A stretch of 64,000 nt of DNA from Ooceraea biroi. Lineage: Eukaryota > Arthropoda > Insecta > Hymenoptera > Formicidae. The notes beneath the pieces were generated by a model. The model had not been told where the DNA came from and searched no databases. It worked only from the letters and a program-made list of their open reading frames with translations. Shown here piece by piece: positions 63,624 to 64,000 of the stretch (the stretch's first letter is position 1; each line of letters opens with the position of its first letter). The stretch is from NCBI RefSeq assembly GCF_003672135.1, contig NC_039510.1:9858001-9922000 (forward strand). The letters are read 5' to 3'. Both the position numbers and the translations under genes were made by a program.

Positions 63624-64000
63624 GTGAGTCTTTTAATATCAAAGACTCTTGCATTTTAATGAAATAAATTAAGTTGCCATCGGGATATTATACGTCTTAA
63701 GGATACAAATATGGATTAAGTTAATAATCTATAACACAAAAAAGATATCGCGCTTTCTCTCAACATCTATAATATTTTTCATTAAAACTAAGCTGCATTA
63801 TAAATTAAATATTAAATTATTTTAGAGAATAATCTTACTAAAGATGAATTAAATAAAAAACTGGTAGTATACGGAAATATTTATTATAATTGGAGTGAGA
63901 GACTAACAGTAGCGATATGCGGCTGACGTAATCGGCAGAAACATATCCTTGAGAGCGATAGATTGGATCGAAAGTCGCTTAACGTAACGAGCATCCGTTT
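63624..64000 (+). other. sine oculis intron 3 (partial)
   Basis: Begins GTGAGT and runs off the right edge. AT-rich, no exon visible. Confidence 0.8.

Noticed and set aside
1..64000. CRISPR arrays, rRNA and bacterial-type operons
   Set aside because: No regularly spaced repeats or rRNA signatures seen; the sequence is eukaryotic.

Overview
The window is a piece of an insect nuclear genome: spliced genes with GT...AG introns, AT-rich non-coding DNA, a mariner relic, microsatellites and glutamine-rich coding repeats. The gene content (sine oculis, a mpaB/DUF2236 protein, a peripherin-type tetraspanin) and base composition fit a hymenopteran, probably an ant. The species assignment is an inference. 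Gene models below were built by hand from splice sites, phase and family likeness; no database search was run.

Left part (1-23 kb): every supported gene is on the minus strand. From left to right: a first exon that looks like the N-terminus of a 2-oxoglutarate/Fe(II) dioxygenase (3.4 kb), whose remainder must lie off the left edge; a damaged peripherin-like tetraspanin (6.1-7.3 kb); a complete five-exon DUF2236/mpaB oxygenase-like gene (9.2-14.5 kb), whose introns hold a mariner relic, TA microsatellites and a large hairpin repeat; a small unrecognised two-exon gene (15.2-15.7 kb); and a three-exon gene for a glutamine-rich protein with a PIH1-like N-terminal domain (20.9-23.1 kb).

Middle (about 24-48 kb): no gene I can support. 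A MITE-like element with near-perfect terminal inverted repeats lies at 24.46 kb. The rest alternates AT-rich DNA with CpG-rich islands, which would fit cis-regulatory DNA or untranslated exons of the developmental gene to the right; this is not shown.

Right part (48-64 kb): plus strand. An unrecognised three-exon, Lys/Glu/Cys-rich protein gene lies at 49.5-50.8 kb. After a GC-rich, CT-tract-containing stretch comes the SIX1/2-class homeobox gene sine oculis (57.1 kb to past the right edge). Three coding exons carry the whole SIX domain and homeodomain, and the last coding exon or exons are outside.

No coherent new multi-gene system is visible. The items most worth checking are the broken tetraspanin, the ~490-bp hairpin in the DUF2236 first intron, the two unrecognised spliced genes, and the overlapping reading frame at the end of the 49.5-kb gene.
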